Assembly: GCA_008711295.1 (NCBI GenBank)
Contig: VUYV01000298.1
Location: 1-64,000 of the forward strand
DNA length: 64,000 bases
Source of the DNA: Anarhynchus alexandrinus
Lineage: Eukaryota; Chordata; Aves; Charadriiformes; Charadriidae
Direction of reading: 5' to 3'
Positions 12,021 through 25,300 of the stretch are shown piece by piece; the first letter of the stretch is position 1, and each line of letters begins with the position of its first letter. A program made the translations under genes and the position numbers. The notes beneath the pieces are model-generated. The model had not been told where the DNA came from, did no database searches, and saw nothing but the letters and a program-made list of their open reading frames with translations.

Positions 12021-15000
12021 GTAGGTTAAAGTTATTGAATTCAGGAAAGATAGATCAAAAGCAGAGTCAAACCTGCACTGAAGGCAGTGTTATTCCTTTT
12101 GTTTGAGTTGTTGATAACTGAGACAAAGTCGTGTGTCTGTTACAGATCAATGTGACAAATAACAAAGTGCGAAAGTGGGATATTGGAAGGGCTCTATTAC
12201 GGGCCACTAAATTAAAACAGAGAACAGTATGTCTACCCAGTTCTAGCATGTGGAAAGTTAAACCATAATTTATGGTACCTAAGTTTGGGAAATGCATGCT
12301 CGATGTGTCATGCAGTCTCCTTGCAAGGCTTTGTTAGATCGTTTTTAAACTTCAGGAGACAATTTTTTACCTTACACAAAGGCGTCGCACTTGATATATA
12401 CTAAATCTTTTTAAAAGCCTTGATAAAAAATAAAGAGGAATTAATAATCAGAATGAAGGCTGATTATGGCCTGGGGACTCTGAACATAACGTGGATTGCA
12501 GTTAATGTGGAAAAAAAGGAGCACAGTCTTAACCTGAAAAATAAGTATGTTTGCTTAGGAGCCTTAATTTTCCCTAGCATTGGAAAGCTATAGTCATTAA
12601 TAATTCAGAAAGGGAAAACTATGAGATGTTTAAGTAAATATTTGCTCTATAGCCAGGAGCCATTAATTTACTATCAAGAAAGATGACTTTGGCTGAAAGT
12701 CCATCTTTCAATGGCACAGTAAGGACAGCAATTAGAAATAAAAACCAGCTGTAGTGTGCTTTACTATTCTTATTTATATTGAAGTCTACAAGACAAAAGG
12801 GTAAAAATCTGATCATGTCAGCTCAGAAAACATGAGGGGATTTTGAAAGTGTATTTTAGGAACAAAATACAAGCTTTAAAACTGCTGTAGGTCCCTTTGG
12901 AGGAGACAGTAACGTTATTTAACATGGTGCGTTTAGTACCATTTAACATGATATTTGATAAGAAGCAGGATGAGTAAGTACTTCCTATTCCAAATGTAAT
13001 TTTTAGAACTATTGGTTGCAGGTTTTCTAGACCTGCTTATATAAAATTTGCTTATCATTGACAGTCCTATAGAGTCCACTTAGTAGATTACTAACACTCA
13101 ACAACTAATGTGATAAATATTGGAACCTTGAATGAATTCTAGAAGATTGGAAAAAAGTGCTAATGATTTGTCAATATCAGGAAGGGTATGTGAGATAACA
13201 TAGAACAGCTTACCCCAGTGTAAGCACTGGACAAGCTAAGAATAAAGCTGATGTTGTGGTAAAATGCTGAAGAATGAAAACTTGGGACTACAGTTAAGAG
13301 AGACGTTAAGCTGTCAAGGGAAGATAGCTCTGTATCACACCAAGTGCCTTCGTTTGGTGTTACAAGTTCTGTTGACACAGGTAGCTTCCTAGATGTGAAG
13401 CCCTTGCCCCCGGGAGATGTCCATCTTCATATATCACACAAACTGCTCATGAAAAATGTGGGACTATAAAATAATCATTTGCGAGATCTCAAAAAGCAGA
13501 TGTCAATGAGAAAGCCTTATTAAACAGTGGAGGTCTGTGAAGGCTGGTGCTAAGCCATTCAGACATTTGTAGTGCTCGTCTCTGTACGCACTCCAAAAAT
13601 CATTGACTGTAAAGAAGTTATGGCTGAAAAACATTTGGATGACAAAATCTGGCAGCATGGTGAGTAGCATTTGAGATAAGGAGGGTGGGCACAAGTGATT
13701 TGGATCATTTGGAAACACGAGCTCACTCAAATGTGTTGGGTTTTTTTAACATTGCTCAGTCCAGACTCATAACTGCATTTCCATTGATGGATGTGGCTAT
13801 GCAGCAATGAAAAGTATAACTACAGGAGGTGGGCAACTACAGCTTGGCAAACTGGCACAGTATGTGGCCTCTGTGCTGCAGCTGGCCGTGATAGCACATG
13901 GGCTTGCAGCAGTGCTGTAGCGTGAAGGATGAAAGCAGGATTTTCCACACCTAATGTTCAATATAGACTGTTAACCTGGATCAAGGCTAATCTCAGCCTG
14001 AAAAATCTGTGTATGGATCGTTGGAAGTTCACTGTTACAGCTACGAGTTCACTGTTTCTTTAGGAATGAAGCTGCTCTTCACATACAATTAGTCTCTAAG
14101 AAAAAAATAGGTTACTATGTTTTTTTTGTTCTTGTAGTGTAACAATGTCAAACACGAGAGATGAGAAGTAAAAAGAGCTCGAGCTAAATGGCGTCACTCT
14201 AACTTAAAATCCAAAGACTATATTGATCAAAGTTGACCTGTTTACTTTCCTGACTCCAAGTTAATAAGATGATTGATGATTAATTTACTTTGTAAATACC
14301 TCTGCAAATGAAGTCTCTTTAATACCAGTCATTTTTGTAGCTGAACACGTACACAACACTCCGTGTTTTGGAGTGCTAATTTGATAATGAAGTAGGCTGA
14401 AAAAGACCTCTATTTGTTTATCTATGAGTGTATTTTGGCACACAGTGCTAGAAGCCCAGCAGAAATCCTGCTGAGCTAGACCATCATAATGGAAAGGCAA
14501 GAAGACTGCTGCAGTAAGCCCAGCCTGACTTGTTCTTTCTCTTCTACCTCCAGCCCTCTGGTGTACTCTCTGAGTCCAAGGCGAGCAGAACATTGGCACT
14601 GAGACCTACCTCTGGGATCCAGGAGGAAATGTGCTTCTTGTGTGCTGTCAACAGTGCAGAAAGACATACAACATTTTTAGCCTTAAAATTGAGGTTTGGC
14701 TTTTTTTTTTTGAAAAGCAGAATTCTGTCTTTCAGACATGTTTTTACAACATGATTTTAATAGGCGTGCTTTTTTTTTTTCATACTCTCTTTAAAGGCTT
14801 AGGCAGACGCCTGAGCTCATGACTCATCCAGGGTTTTTTTATGCCATTACCAAAGAATCAATTTAAATGCTACTTGCACATCTGTAGAGCTCTAGAAGGT
14901 GTTATACTTCTGTGGGCAATGGGAAGAGAAAGGGGAATGCAAGTCTCAGAGTGGGGCTGACAGTGAAGTGCTTAATTTGCACCAATGACCACTAATGCAC

Positions 15001-15721
15001 AACAGGATATTTCAGAAATGCGTATGGTTCAGCTACAGCTTTACCGTAAAAAGATAGTGTCGAAGGATGGTGGTGAAAGTTTACAGTGGAATAACTGTCA
15101 GTATAAGTCTTATTTAGTTGGTTCTATTTTCTTCATCTCTACAGATATGATGTCTCCAAGAAAATCTTTTCTGCTGCTTAGAATGTCCCCGTACCTGTAA
15201 CTTCGTGCCCTGCAAAAAACAATTAGTGGGCAGGCCTTGCTTAGCACTTCCTATGTTTTGACAGGAGAGCTAAAGACCTCTCTGAGTTTTTAGTGGTTTG
15301 TTCACAGGCAAACTTTTTCTTGTGGAGCCAGATTATGGGCCCTTAACCTATGACTGAGTCTATGCTGTAGGAGAGATTATGTTCTCTGCAGTCATGCTTG
15401 GAATAAATTTTGGTGTGTAATTCTGCTGGAGAGGATTCCTTCTGAGAGCAGTTCAGGTAGGCAGTTCTCTCAATGACCAGAGCAGCTAACACACTTCTCA
15501 GGAACAACTACACTACAGTATATGGCATCAGCTACAAGGGTAGTAAAGCCTATATATGTAAGGACATGGAACAGTGGCTTGGATTTCATCATAGCATCGA
15601 CACTCTTCCACAGTCTCTGTGTATTTGGAAAAAAAAAAAAGTTCTAGTCTCTGATAAGCTTTTAAATCACTTGTTCCCAGGAATGTATTTGTTAATCTCT
15701 TTTTTTCTTTTTTTTTTTTTT

Positions 15722-15858
15722 NNNNNNNNNNNNNNNNNNNNNNNNNNNNNNNNNNNNNNNNNNNNNNNNNNNNNNNNNNNNNNNNNNNNNNNNNNNNNNN
15801 NNNNNNNNNNNNNNNNNNNNNNNNNNNNNNNNNNNNNNNNNNNNNNNNNNNNNNNNNN
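15722..15858. other. Assembly gap (137 N)
   Basis: A run of N within GRIK1 intron 3. Its left flank is a T homopolymer stretch interrupted by one C (about 15699-15721). Its right flank starts with a run of C, then CTGGG and a run of A. The homopolymer flanks suggest why assembly failed and warn that bases on both edges may be unreliable. Open frames spanning the gap are artefacts. Confidence 0.98.
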
Positions 15859-16508
15859 CCCCCCTGGGAAAAAAAAGGGACATGTTACTGATATTGATTG
15901 TCCATGGTATGTTGCTGGACAGCTATGACTACTGTGCGCTCCAGGGGGAGGTTCTTGTCACAAAGAATGAATGATCTTCTCTGAGTTAAGAGTCCCAGGC
16001 TGGGAACATTTACATGAATTGTAACTTTCAGATTCAGTCTTTAGTACCTAGCTGACAAGTGGGTTGACTGTTTCTGAGACAGTTTCAAGGAACAAGGTAG
16101 TCTCTACATCAAAAATGCTGCAGCTTTAACTTTTGGTTTGTAGATGCATCCTTTTTAAGATCAACCCCTCATTGAGAGGGGGAATCCATAATCAGACCCA
16201 CACTAGAATATTTATCAGTTTGAAGCTGTGTTATTTGTTCCACAAATTGGAAGCAAAACATGATTGAGTATTCAGAATCCAGGAGCTACCTCCTGGTGAA
16301 TTCTTAAAGTCTGATGAAATGAACAGCTTTCCAAAAGCCACAGCAGCTGAAGGATAACTGAGTCTTAAGAGACCTTTTTCTTCAATATTCTGGGGAAAAC
16401 TGCTGTAAATATGCCAAACTGAACTATCACAGGCTCTCTCTCTCAGAATTTATTCATGTATGTACATTAACAGAAGTACATGATCTGCAGTGTACCAGTA
16501 CTACTTAC

Positions 16509-16766
16509 CTGTGCTGTCTTCATATACTACTGTTACGATCTTCCAGTTGTAGTATAGTACGAGATCCAAAACTGCTCTGCTGATGGCTGCATAGTCTGGA
16601 TAGAGGTTGATATAAAAAGCATCTTTGTTATCCACTGTGGGGTGCTTCCATCGGGTCTGAATATGTGGGACTTCGAGTGCATTGCAAATGGACTGCACTG
16701 CGCTGACGGAGGAGCTGTGGGAAGGTCCGAAGAGAGCAGCTACGCCAAGAGCGAGCTGGTCGCATG
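16509..16766 (-). CDS. GRIK1: GRIK1 coding exon 3 (amino-terminal domain)
   Basis: The minus-strand acceptor is a strong pyrimidine tract (about 16767-16797 on the plus strand reads as a purine run) ending CTCAG. The donor is ACAG|GTAAGTAG at 16509/16508. The exon is 258 nt and in phase 1 at both ends, so it joins exon 2 (split codon G|CA = Ala) and exon 4 (split codon G|GT = Gly) without a frame break. The product begins [20 protein letters not shown] and ends ...VVYEDSTG. It forms the core of the first lobe of the amino-terminal domain, used for subunit assembly. The sequence [10 protein letters not shown] and SVSAVQ marks GluK1 rather than GluK2. Small differences from mammals include an Ala after the DNKD motif and Ile in NWKIVTV. 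No stop or frameshift is present. Confidence 0.96.
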
Positions 16767-19191
16767 CTGAGGGGGAGAGGAGGGGAGAGAAAGAAGCTGT
16801 TAGGTGGCAAAAGCAAGTAACTTGGGTGGTGTTTACCGAGATCATTTATTCTCCACCCATCCCCATCATTTCAAAGTGAGAATGGGTTACCATGTTGCTC
16901 CCAAACCCATAGAGAGATTTGCAAATGGTTCCTGAAAATGGCTTTACTGATTAGAGTTATATCCTAGAACCTGCTTGCTACAAACAAAAACCAAAACAAC
17001 TCTGCTCATCACCTTCAGATCACAGTGATTCCTAAATTTCCTTCCTCAGAATGGCATCATCCTGGCGAAACCAGGAGCTTTCTGGCCATGGGCTTGCCAA
17101 AGGGACGTCACATGAATTAAATTTCATGGCAGCGTGTCAGGAAATATGTTCATGGAGTCACAACAGACACTATACAGATTCCCTCTGTGACTGGCAAGCT
17201 CTACCAATGTGAGTTGCTTTAATTTCAGGCTACTGAAGGAATATAAACAGTAAAGGGCACTATGATTCATGGTGCTCCATAATCTGTGTTTACAAAACAG
17301 GCAGTAAAGGCTAAAGCCCTCAGTAATGACACAGGGAAATAAAGAGCCAACACACACTGACATTTTAATACCTTTCCAAATCAGTCAAATGCTAGTATCA
17401 ACAAAGGTTTCTTTCTCCTTGCACCTATATCTCAGCCAGAAGAATCCCTCCTGTAGGTGTCTTTTCATTTTTCTTTCCCTCCCATGTCCTTTCGGGCTAA
17501 CAGAAGATGAAGTGATATTAAATTACTTTTGTCCATTAGTAAAATTTACTGCAAATGTTTCTAATAAGGTCTTTATCGACTGGGACAAAGCCCTGCAATG
17601 AGTTGCAGTGCTGTACTCTTTGTAAGGTGGTTCTTTGTGAGAAATTTAGAAATTACAGTGAGTGGATGAAATACTGAGTACAAAAACATCCACAATGAAC
17701 TGAGATTTTTTAAACTAATATTTAGCTCTCTGATAGTAACAGAATATGACAGAAAATCAATTATTTTCTGTTTTCAGTCTACAAATGAGTGTTTTACAGA
17801 CAGCATAAAAGGCACAGGCTTTCAAGGTTTAATTCAGAAGACTTCTTAAAGGATCACAGGTTTTAATGTGCAAATTGCATAAATAATATCAATAATTCAT
17901 GATGAGAAGAAATTACTACTGTCTGAATGGATTCCTTGCATGTAGATTTACAAAAATATTTATAATGAACTCCTTCCTACAGATTTAATGGAGAAGGTAC
18001 TTTCACAATAGCACAGAAGAGATTCTCGCTCTACAGGGAATCTAAAATCCTGTCCGTCTGGATTATACAGATTATAAATCCAGCATACTTGATTTTTGAT
18101 AGCATATATTTCCAGCATATATCTGATACTTGAAAAAGAATGTAATAAAGAGAATTTAAAGCTATTTGAGATGTTCTTTGAAAGTATTCTCCTTTTTTCC
18201 AGTCTTTAGGATAAAACTAGAGTAGCACAAGGAGAATTTAGTAATTTAGGCGTTTGGAAGGTGACAGCTCACTAGCATTCTAGCACAATTCATGATGTGA
18301 ATGAAGCATGTTTATTTGCCAGCCTTCATTTGCCTTACAGCAGACACATCTTTTGCCATATAGCAAGCGTATCTTGTACCATTTACAATGACAGATGTTA
18401 TAGTGAACTGCAAAACACATCTGCAAAGTCTTAGCGATTTATGGGTCTTTCTCTAGACTTGTTTGTGTGAGATTTTGCGCACACCATGTAATTCCAGGAA
18501 CTAGATTGCCGTATATAAAATTCTAGCAAACTTCAATGTTGCCTCCTAGAGGTGAAGAAATAGACTGTGCTTAAGGAGAGTTGTGACTTTTTCCCCTTTC
18601 TGTTTTGGTCTGCAAGTAAACTAGATGCAAGTAAATTGGACCAAAATTTTCCCTCCAAGAAAAAGAAAAGAATAGGCAAACAAATTCCAAACTTGTCCAC
18701 TCCAATTCCTATAATTGTTTACAACAGAGAAATTTATTTACTGTCTCTAACCCTCTGAAGCATTAATATTTCAGGACAGGGAGACAACTGGCTTCTGTTC
18801 TTTAAAGTACAATAGAAATAATTTGTTACGAATAATGGATGTCTATGTGTGTGTGCTAATTATGGGTTGTGACATCCCACTGCGCTTCCTGTTAGTCCGT
18901 GATCATATTCTGCAGAATTCCAGGTGGCAAATCTATTTTTTGGAAAGAAAAATGGGTTGGACTTGCCACCTTCCATCTGGGCTCCTAGCATGCAGACAGT
19001 ATGTAGGTGTTTTATCAGAAACTAGATGACAAGTCCAAGTCTAGCTTCATTCTTAGTTCAAATAAATTTAAAGATGAATTTTATGCTACCATTCATATAC
19101 GCACGTTACAATCTGATCAAAAAAGGAGACCAAGCTGGGGAAAGGTAGTATAGAACATGTATGTTACTGACGCAGTAATTGAGATAATTAC
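16767..19191 (-). other. GRIK1: GRIK1 intron 2
   Basis: Complete intron of 2425 bases between exons 2 and 3. The donor is GTAATT on the minus strand at 19191 and the acceptor is a long C/T tract ending CTCAG at 16767. No interspersed repeat, RNA gene or additional exon is recognisable; the open frames in it are short and look random. Confidence 0.88.
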
Positions 19192-19359
19192 CTCTTCTTG
19201 AGGCTTCAAAACTATCAAAAAGGTTAATTCTCTGGATGTCATAGGTTAATGTGGTATTAGGCATCAGTGTTCTGTTTCTATTAATGTTGGTGACTGCAAA
19301 CTTGAAAGCCAATTCTTCAATATTAACAGGTTCATTTTCCACAGTTTCGAATATCCCTC
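19192..19359 (-). CDS. GRIK1: GRIK1 coding exon 2 (amino-terminal domain)
   Basis: Exon of the kainate receptor subunit GluK1, a glutamate-gated cation channel of neuronal membranes. Read on the minus strand, the acceptor ends TTTCAACAG just above 19359 and the donor is GAG|GTAATT at 19192/19191. The exon is 168 nt; it starts after one base of a codon and ends after one base of a codon. It encodes the start of the extracellular LIVBP-like domain ([13 protein letters not shown]..., ending ...DSFEASRR). Two N-glycosylation sequons are visible close together, NRT and NTT. The residues fit GluK1 better than GluK2, which as I recall it differs at several positions here (for example in the stretch around [12 protein letters not shown]). 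The exon length equals what I recall for mammalian GRIK1 exon 2. Exon 1 with the signal peptide is not seen upstream to the window edge. Confidence 0.95.
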
Positions 19360-22300
19360 CTGTTGAAACAGAGATAAATGAGAAGTATTATTCACCTCTT
19401 CATTGCTGTACATAAAAAGAGAAAAATAGATTATGAGCAATAAAAATCTGAGTGTTCATAAAGGAAAACAGTTAAAATTGCTGTTAAAAGCACTACAGTA
19501 AAAGCATATTGGATCATTAGTTTTTATCTACTGTGTCACTGTAGGTTAACTCAATATTATGAATGCTGCTTAGACAAACATCTGTGAAAGATGACGCATG
19601 TTTATTATTCAAGCTTTTCCAAAGAAAATTTTTTAATGCTTGTGAAAACTTCCATTGAATTCCCAGCTAATGAAAGTAGTGCTATTCATAGGTCTTGTTC
19701 CCTCTACTCCTATCTAATCTATGTTTAGAGATGAGACTCAAATGTGTTGGAGATGTTTTCTGAAGTGTTTCTGCAAATCTTGGCAGTACAGGATCCACAT
19801 TCAGAAGTGACTTAGGAGTTTGAGTAGAAATGGACTGAAAGTTTCCACTTGAGGTCAGTGTCATAGTAGGGCTTTGGTTTTTTATAAAACTTAGGCAACA
19901 TCATTGGCCATTTCTCAGTTTGCTCAGGGAGAGGTGAGCATTTTTACTTTTTTGAAGCTTGTTGCTGAATGAACTAAACGTGTTGACACAGAACATAACT
20001 GAGCCAGATGCTGCTCCCACAGAAGATTTCACCTCTGTGCCAAAGTACTGAGTGATCTCTTCAGTGGTGTAGTGTCTACCAGTACCATGATGGCACTGTT
20101 TTAAAAGTCTTCTTCCAAAGACAGTGCTAGATCTAGCACAATTGTTCTCAAATTCCTATCATTCTTCTACACTCTTCTTCCAACATCTGTTTTGAACTGT
20201 TTGAACAACGATGTGTCCCAACCCATCCTGTCCAATCCCAGCTGGGCAACTGCTCTTTGAATGCTGCTCAATTTGTCAGAACTTATTTTCTACCTTTCAG
20301 ACTGAAATTTTGTATACTTCTTGCTCCTTTTTAAAACAAATGAGGTGAATCCAAACTTTTCTTTAACCTGGAAGCAAGCTTCCCAGAAGAGGACCTGTAA
20401 ATAACCAATCTGAATTTTGGAAGCATTCTGAATGCTTTGGCATATACTCTGAGATGGGGAAGGTGGCTATGTTTCAAGCCAACAGGCTGTCCCACTTAGA
20501 CTGGGATGTCTACTCCCTCTAGCCTCTAGAGACTTTATTATGCCAACAACATTCAGGCTGTCTAGGAGCACTGGGATTTGATGAATGCATAACAAACACA
20601 GCTAATTTGAAAAAAAATAGCTCCTTTAAACAGCAATCTCCAGCTTCAGTACTTGATTTTGCAAGTATAATTTCCTCATTTAGTGCAAGTCACTAGAGAA
20701 TACTTTGGATTTCTCAGTTACATTTTTTCCCATTTCCCCATGTGAAATTTGAGCCCTAGATATAGCTTTATATTTTCTGAGCATCAGAATGTATTCAGCT
20801 AATGCGCTGCAATCTCTTGCAATTTTGATGTCACCAGTGTAGGAATAGTGCAGTCATTAGATGACAGTCAGGAAATGGGAACACAGTGGAATTAAAACCT
20901 GTTTCGAATTTTAACTCAGCAATGAAAACACTGGAGGCTATCAATCCCAAGTTGGCAATATAATCTCTAGCTACTCTTGAATACGCAGCATTATATTATC
21001 TCTCAAACCCATTTATAACAATACCTTAACACGACTTAAGCAATTTTGCCAACTTAAGCAATTTTCTTGTTCACTATATGTATTTCGCATTTACTAAATG
21101 CATGTATCAGAACCTTAAAGACTTTCAGATATTTTTTTTCCCCCCTCCATCACAAAACACAATTTTAGGAGACTGTGACACACAGAAATAGGTGGGAAAA
21201 AAGTTCAAGTGCTGGTTTTGGAACCAAATGTCAAACCTCACATGGTATGCTGACAGTAGGATTTTCAATATTTGCAAACTATAGGATTACCAGAAAGAAA
21301 AAAATCTAATGCCTGTTCTTTCAGATCTTATCATTCCTCATTCCAATGATGATACCAACAAGTTTACTACTTTTCTGTTAAATAAAATTTGCCCTCCCTC
21401 CTTTCACCTGAGGAAGACAAGTATTTTCAGTTAGCTATAATGTCAGCTTGGGCTTGGGCCAGCAAGACACAACTGTTATGTTTTGCTTGGATCCCTACTA
21501 TAATTAGTAGAACATTGTTTCGTAAGGTAACTGAGTATAATGGATACCCTGAGATAACTTTCTAATAAGACAGGGTGACCACCATCTCTCCCCACTTCCA
21601 ATAGGAAGGATCTCTTATCATTTCGTCTTGGCAAAAAATCTTGTCCATCTTGGAAACTATTATTGTGCTGTGCTTGTGCTACTTTTTTTTTCTTATTAAA
21701 ACAACTTCTTTCAACCACCCTTGAGGCAACCTTCATATGTGTACATTCACAAGCACTTTCTCATTTTAGGACTAAAACTTTTTCCAGACCTCTAATCAGT
21801 TGCTTATTAAATAGAGATTAATTGACGTATATCCATGAACTATTTATACTTCATTAGCAGAATTTTGCGGAATTTTTGCTTGGTCCTTTTTAAAAGAGAG
21901 TAGAAGCTCACTGGGCAGAGGGAAAGAGTGGAGGGAAAGGCAGAGTGAGGGAAAGGGAGAAAGTGTTGCATGGATGTGTTTCCTAAGCAAACTAATAAAA
22001 ACTGCCTATGCACCATCACACACACGTCAAATATATTCAGATAGGTCTCTCTGAAAGTCAGCTGTACAGTCAGTATGTTGGTAACCCTTCAACATATTTT
22101 CCAGGTTCCCTTTGTACATGTTAACATAGCAGTACAGCACTTACAGACAGCTTTGGTTGTGTTTTAATTTGCTGATGAGATACTCTGGATAGGCCTGGTG
22201 TAAGAATGGGACAGATAGTCAAAAGCTTCATAATTTTATACTGGAAATTTAGTTCAGCTGAACTGGAGATGCCGAATAGGGTGCCATTTAGAGTCTCTGA

Positions 22301-25300
22301 AAACTAGTGCTCCCCCTCCCCGCTAGGATGGGGAAGTTTTGAGATCACAAAAGTCATTCTTCCAAGTCAGTAAATGTTTACTTGACTGACTGTTGTCCTG
22401 ATTAAACCCTAAAGTAAGCACAAAGAGAGGGGTCCTGCTGCCCGTGAACAAACTCCACAAGACAGTTTATGGAGGAAATTGTTGCTTACTGTGAGTGAAG
22501 TTTGGGATAGTTGCATTGTGAAAAGCTTGAACTGCTACCTATTTGTGCTTGATTTTTCTGTTGGGACCTACGTGTGTAAAAAAAGAGTTGAATCAGGCTA
22601 TTAATTTCCATCACAAACAAGTCAGCAGATAAAATCTGTTTGCTCTGTGCTTTTGTGTTTTCATCCATCTATCCTTAATGAAATCTAGCAATTTAGTAAA
22701 AAGTTTCTCTTTTCCTGTTTTCTTCTGATGACTTACAGTCAAGCTTAGAATTTATTGTAAGGTCCAGGTTAAAAGAGAAATAGCAGAGTAAGTGACAAGT
22801 TTGATGAAGAACCGGCTTGTCAGATGATTCATTTAAATAAAGTAATTACTGTACAACATTTTAAAAACAAATTAACCACAGGATTCTACAAGGGAAGGGA
22901 AAAAATCATTGTTAACTCAAGATATAAATCATGCTCCAGAAATGAGGCTATTATTGCTAAGCACGAAAACAAGCACTGGCTTTCAAGGTAGGCTGCTGGT
23001 AGCACGTACATGAGACAAAGGTTAAATTTTTGAGTCCTCCCTTGCATCTCCCTCCCCTCCTCCCCAATTACTCAACCAGATAGTGAATCCGCTCCAGCAC
23101 CTTCAGCCAAACAAAGGCTGCTTGGTCCTGATCAGTGGCAGACCTGACCTTTCTTCTGCCCCGGCGCTCTGTCTGACCCCACGATGAGCAGGGATCGGCC
23201 ACCTGAGCCAGCAGGGAGCTGCCTACCCAAAACCAGGTACGTGCCAGAGCTATAGGGGTTGCTCTGCTTCACATGGATGTCAACATCTCCCCAAGGCTGT
23301 CTCACCAGATACAGCTGAGGATCCGTGCCAGGCATAGGTTGCCTGATCCTATTGCACCCAGGGATCAACTCTCTGCAGCCACATGTGAGCACATCAGTGG
23401 GACAACTCAGCATTCATGTTCACTTAACCGATAATCCTGCTTCAGCGCACGTGTGTGAGGAAACCTTTGATTTTCAGCATTTAAAGTGATGTCTGTGAGA
23501 ACGAAGGAAAAAGCCATACCTGTCCCTACTTTGAATTTAGCTGTGGAAAGTAAGAGGAAAATGACTACATGGCTAATGTTGCTCTGACAGAAATGAGGGC
23601 TGAGGCACACGACTGACTGCTCTGAGAGGAGCGAGGGATGCGAGTCAAACTGACAACTGTGACAAAGCAGCAGCCCCATTCATCCTCTGAAGATAAAAAA
23701 CTTCTACAGCAAGTAAAATGTCAAAAATATAAAAGCATACCTCAGTAGACACACCTGAAAAAGCAGCTCCAGTCCTTCTGAGCAAGCAAATGTTTCCATT
23801 TAAAGGGGTCATCACAGACTGAGGGAGTTTTAGAAAAGGTCATTGCTGAATCAATTTCCATACCTCTCAATGGGTCTCAACGTTTCGCTTCAAGACAAGG
23901 CAGCGCTCAAAAGCTTGTTGTTGGAAAAAATCTCTGTCCCTGTTTTAAAACCAGTCATAAACAGCAATAGCTAAAAATTGTTGACCTTTCTGATGGCAGT
24001 TATCGACCTGTCTCCCTGGGCTTCTTTGGTCAGGTTTCCTCAATGCAAAATACCTCACTAGCATATTTCAGTCCCAATACAGCGGATGTAGTATATTTTT
24101 TTAACCACGTATACACTGAATTGCCTGAGTAGCCTTGAAGGAATTTCTGTGATTTCAGTCAGTAGTATCACTTTGATGCTTTCAAAGTAAAATGCTAACT
24201 TTTCAAAATATTCTTAAAAGCTGTACCCCACTTGCGGAGAGATTTTCCTTACCCGCTCCATAGCAAACATAAGAATAGCATCTTACTGCATTGGGTTGGG
24301 TTTTTTTTCTGTTATTTGCTACTTCCTATTAAAATACTACAGAAAGCCAGATGAAGTGGAGGTAGGCTTACAGAGAAAGATAGTACTGGTAGCCTGCAAA
24401 ACAGAGGTGTGAAAATGCCATGCTTTTTGAGGGCGATCTATATTTCCTTCTGACACCTAAAGGAAACCAAAAGAGGAAAAATGTTCTGACTTAAGCCAGC
24501 CTGAGACCGCGTGGTCACCACAGACATACCAAAAAGCCCCAGTTATTTTTCAGATGTAGATCTTGATCTGGGACATTCACGTGTTCATTATCTTTGTGGA
24601 TAAATTTCCTGTTTCCCAATTACATTTGTTAAAAGTCTCTCCAGCTCACTTGAGGTTGTGTGAGGCAGCTCTACGGCAGGCCCGTGTCCACGCTTACACT
24701 CTGGACCAGCAGTCAACCTCCCTTGCACACCAGGAGTCACTGTGTATCAGCTATGGAGCTGTCCTCCAGAAACTTTTTAATAATATTCTTTATCTCTAAC
24801 ATCATTCTCTCTACTTTTTGACCAGTGGAAAATGCTGGCAGTGTAGGGAAGTAATTTTCTTGTACTGTTAAAATAGAGAAAAGTGTTTCTGAATATTAGA
24901 TACAGTATTCAAGGACCATAAGTCAAGCCACCAGATACAATGAGATTTAAAAGATGTATTGCTCAGATTTTTATTTGCTGCCAGATTTTCATCCCCCAGC
25001 ATACCATTTCTTTCCTATAGCCAGCAGTCCCAGCAACTTAAAGACAGCTATTCATATATGTATATGACTCCAGGAGTAACCTTATTAATACTAACACTAA
25101 GTATTTTGATATTCTGACAGAAATTAAAGTGAGAAACAGGAGGCGTAAAAGACCCTGAAAGCCATATGTTGTTTATGTTCTTACTCAGATTCTACACTTC
25201 AGAAGAATGCAGTTTCAAAACAAACATGCTGACCATGCAGTAAAAAACATTTGAAATATTGAAACATAGAGACTAAGAAGAATGGTAGAGGCAAAATATA

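Larger units (their letters stand above)
8982..16508 (-). other. GRIK1: GRIK1 intron 3
   Basis: Complete intron of about 7.5 kb between exons 3 and 4, with GTAAGT donor at the high-coordinate end and TTTTTCAG acceptor at the low end. It holds a decayed MIR-like SINE (9555-9675), an exon-like open stretch on the plus strand (11853-12020) and an assembly gap of 137 N (15722-15858), so the true length is uncertain. The rest is unremarkable AT-rich sequence with short T runs near 14700 and 14770. The stretch 9300-9345 has a faint resemblance to a reversed CR1 tail but is too short to call. Confidence 0.85.

Noticed and set aside
15473..15928. 151-codon frame spanning the gap
   Set aside because: About 46 of its codons are N; it is an artefact of the gap.
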